Shown: one piece after another, positions 7,403-8,448 of the stretch
Numbering within the stretch: position 1 is the stretch's first letter
Layout: each line of letters begins with the position of its first letter
Origin: RBG-16-66-20 sp964616875
GTDB taxonomy: Bacteria; Pseudomonadota; Gammaproteobacteria; Burkholderiales; SG8-39
Direction: 5' to 3'
Length of the DNA: 8,448 nucleotides
NCBI GenBank assembly: GCA_964616875.1
Contig: CAZTSJ010000315.1
Location: 1-8,448, forward strand
Notes under the pieces: model-generated
What the model was told of the DNA's origin: nothing
What the model saw: the letters and a program-made list of their open reading frames with translations, nothing else
The model's database searches: none
Made by a program: the position numbers and the translations under genes

Positions 7403-7825
7403 TTACCGTGAGAAGGTGTATATCGCACTGTAGGCGGACCGGCCGCTTTGGTCCGTAAAGCGCGTCAGTAGCTGGACCCTCAGCTTGTTCCATTCCGTAG
7501 GGTCGATAACCAGAATCGATTCCGAGAATGAGGTCTTGAAAACGGCCATGAGCGTTTGGGCATTGCTCGGCAGAGCAGACCTCACGTTCGAGGCGAACGA
7601 GGTGGCGTCGACGATTTTCCAATCGCAATCGGTGGGATGACATTTGCCCCATGCGTGGACTTTCACTTGATCACCGATGAGGCTGACGTCCAGGGCCGTG
7701 AGCCCGCCCGTATTGGGGTCAACGTTTTGCCACTTCCCCTCGAACTCGCCAATGGCAGCGTAAGTCGAATTGGACAAGGCAATCAGGAGGATTCCGACAG
7801 CACGTTTAAGTCGCAACTGATTCAT
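7403..7825 (-). CDS. Secreted hypothetical protein with CHPTDCDW motif
   Basis: A 140-residue protein with an N-terminal signal peptide (MNQLRLKRAVGILLIALSNS, likely cut after TYA or AA, about residues 23-24). The mature part begins with EFEGKWQNVDPNTGGLTALD and contains KVHAWGKCHPTDCDW, the only two cysteines, four residues apart and possibly disulfide-bonded. Short beta-strand-like segments follow, ending AYSAIYTFSR. I recognise a recurring motif of secreted bacterial hypotheticals (GxWxNxDP...VHAWGKCHPTDCDWG) but know no function. The ATG at 7823-7825 has a good GGAG eight bases upstream. Codon use is less GC-biased than the main run (for example CTT, AAA, CGT, ATA, CTA). It is a solitary gene bracketed by repeats R1 and R2/R3, suggesting later arrival. 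Confidence 0.8.
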   Translation of the reverse strand: MNQLRLKRAVGILLIALSNSTYAAIGEFEGKWQNVDPNTGGLTALDVSLIGDQVKVHAWGKCHPTDCDWKIVDATSFASNVRSALPSNAQTLMAVFKTSFSESILVIDPTEWNKLRVQLLTRFTDQSGRSAYSAIYTFSR

Positions 7826-7833
7826 CGGTCATG

Positions 7834-7837
7834 CTCC
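7834..7837 (-). promoter_or_regulatory. Shine-Dalgarno of the secreted hypothetical gene
   Basis: GGAG on the minus strand, 8 bases before the ATG at 7823-7825. It decides the start against an out-of-frame ATG at 7830-7832 that lies too close to it. It is one of the few clear ribosome binding sites in the window, in contrast to the coupled genes of the main run. Confidence 0.6.
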
Positions 7838-7876
7838 ATTCTTGTTGACCTAGCCCCGGGTCACTCTACGTCTCAA

Positions 7877-7905
7877 TGTCCGCATTGGGTCGAAAGCGGC
7901 CGCTC
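7877..7905. repeat. Palindromic repeat copy R3 (degenerate, inverted relative to R1/R2)
   Basis: Reads tgtccgcattgggtcgaaag on the plus strand followed by cggccgctc. It aligns with the reverse complement of R2, sharing GG-pyrimidine-CGAAAGCGG and the flanking TG.CCGC and C.CTC, about 20 of 29 positions. It lies between the start of the secreted-protein gene and R2, so R2 and R3 form an inverted pair, as in REP doublets. Confidence 0.6.
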
Positions 7906-7928
7906 AATTGCTTGTTCGCCGCACTGCA

Positions 7929-7949
7929 ATGAAAAATCGGCAGATTGCC
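7929..7949 (-). terminator. Possible weak intrinsic terminator after the ABC substrate-binding gene
   Basis: On the minus strand, a short stem GGCA-atc-TGCC (within 7938-7949) is followed by GA and a run of five T (7932-7936). It lies about 40 bases after the stop of the ABC solute-binding gene, just beyond repeat R2, whose own hairpin could add to termination. The stem is short, so confidence is low. Confidence 0.35.
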
Positions 7950-7950
7950 C

Positions 7951-7984
7951 CGAGTGTCCGCTTTCGGCCAGGAGCGGTCACTCG
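7951..7984. repeat. Palindromic repeat copy R2
   Basis: Same opening 20-base block as R1, cgagtgtccgctttcggcca, then ggag and cggtcactcg. The ends pair as GAGTGtCCGCT against AGCGGtCACTC: 11 positions with one mismatch around a loop of about 10 bases. It lies 5 bases after the stop codon of the ABC solute-binding gene (transcription order) and 710 bases from R1 in the same orientation. Confidence 0.8.
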
Positions 7985-7989
7985 CGATC

Positions 7990-8448
7990 CTACTGAATTA
8001 CCTCGGTCGCCCTGAGGAGCATCGACTGCGGAATTGTCAGTCCGAGCGCCTTGGCGGTTTTCAGGTTGATCGCCAGCTCGAACCGGGTCGGCTGCTCGAC
8101 CGGCAGGTCCGCCGGCTTGGCACCCTTCAGGATCTTGTCCACGTACGCGGCGGCGCGGCGGGCCGTGTCGCGCAGATCGGCCCCGTAGGCCAACAGGCCG
8201 CCCGCCTCCACGTACTCCTTCACCGGATAGATCGCCGGCAAGCGATGCTCGGCCGACAGCTGCACGAGCCGCGCCCGATGCGCGAAGTGCATCGCGCCGC
8301 CAAGGACGAAGATGGCGCCTGCATTGCGTTTGATCGCCGCCGCGTAGGCGTCGGCGAACTCCTCCGGCGCGCGCGCTTCCACGACCTGAAGCTGAACCTT
8401 CAGGGTTCGGGCCGCAAGCTCCAGCAGTTTCAGATCGAGCGCGTGTTG
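7990..8448 (-). CDS. ABC transporter solute-binding protein, ABC_sub_bind family (C-terminal part only)
   Basis: Periplasmic binding component of an ABC uptake system. The frame is open from the window edge (8448) to TAG 7990-7992, giving 152 residues. Visible family signatures are LKVQLQVVEARAPEEFADAY, SAEHRLPAIYPVKEYVEAGG, LLAYGADLRDTARRAAAYVD, KILKGAKPADLPVEQPTRFE, and the very typical ending INLKTAKALGLTIPQSMLLR. This is the PF04392 (TrpX/ABC_sub_bind) type, abundant and multicopy in Burkholderiales and Rhizobiales. The ligand cannot be told from this part; relatives are mostly uncharacterised. The signal peptide and N-terminal lobe lie outside the window, so a GTG at 8380-8382 is not a true start. 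It is separated from the next gene by 164 bases with repeats and is probably a different transcription unit. Confidence 0.92.
   Translation of the reverse strand, partial: QHALDLKLLELAARTLKVQLQVVEARAPEEFADAYAAAIKRNAGAIFVLGGAMHFAHRARLVQLSAEHRLPAIYPVKEYVEAGGLLAYGADLRDTARRAAAYVDKILKGAKPADLPVEQPTRFELAINLKTAKALGLTIPQSMLLRATEVIQ

Noticed and set aside
7241..7984. Integron cassette with attC sites
   Set aside because: The repeats lack the GTTRRRY / RYYYAAC core sites of attC, and no integrase is in the window.
7241..7984. CRISPR array
   Set aside because: Only two close copies exist, 710 bases apart, with a gene between them; no regular spacing.

Overview
The window looks like chromosome of a GC-rich betaproteobacterium (Burkholderiales/Nitrosomonadales-like). 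This rests on the recJ / RpfE-like / prfB / lysS neighbourhood, on protein sequences that read like betaproteobacterial family members, and on an ABC_sub_bind-type solute-binding protein, which is common in that group. This is inference from family knowledge; no search was run. All recognised genes are on the minus strand, so transcription runs from high to low coordinates.

Positions 7180 to 1 hold a very tight seven-gene run. In transcription order it is: a DnaQ-type exonuclease fused to a UvrC/Cho-like GIY-YIG nuclease; an RpfE-like protein often mislabelled phosphoglycerate mutase; recJ; an exported SAM-methyltransferase-like protein; a 69-residue KTSC-domain protein; prfB (release factor 2, with the classic programmed +1 frameshift); and lysS, which leaves the window after 284 codons. 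Neighbours overlap by 1 to 4 bases (TGATG, ATGA, ATGA), abut (TAGATG), or are 10 to 14 bases apart, with few visible Shine-Dalgarno sequences. Translational coupling is therefore likely through much of the run. The first and third genes are DNA repair nucleases and the last three concern translation.

Positions 7181 to 7989 are a different kind of DNA. An orphan secreted protein gene (7403-7825) has codon use less GC-biased than its neighbours. It is bracketed by two nearly identical direct copies of a palindromic repeat (7241-7272 and 7951-7984), with a degenerate third copy in the opposite orientation (7877-7905). The segment may be a repeat-bounded insertion or cassette.

Positions 7990 to 8448 hold the C-terminal part of an ABC transporter solute-binding protein that continues beyond the window.

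The least ordinary items are the exported FAM173-like methyltransferase, the KTSC gene sitting in the same run as lysS (the domain is named after a LysRS C-terminus), the conserved UvrC-type cysteine pattern in the exonuclease/GIY-YIG protein, and the repeat-flanked orphan gene. I saw no CRISPR array, tRNA, rRNA, transposase or phage gene. No gene-free stretch exceeds 300 bases.
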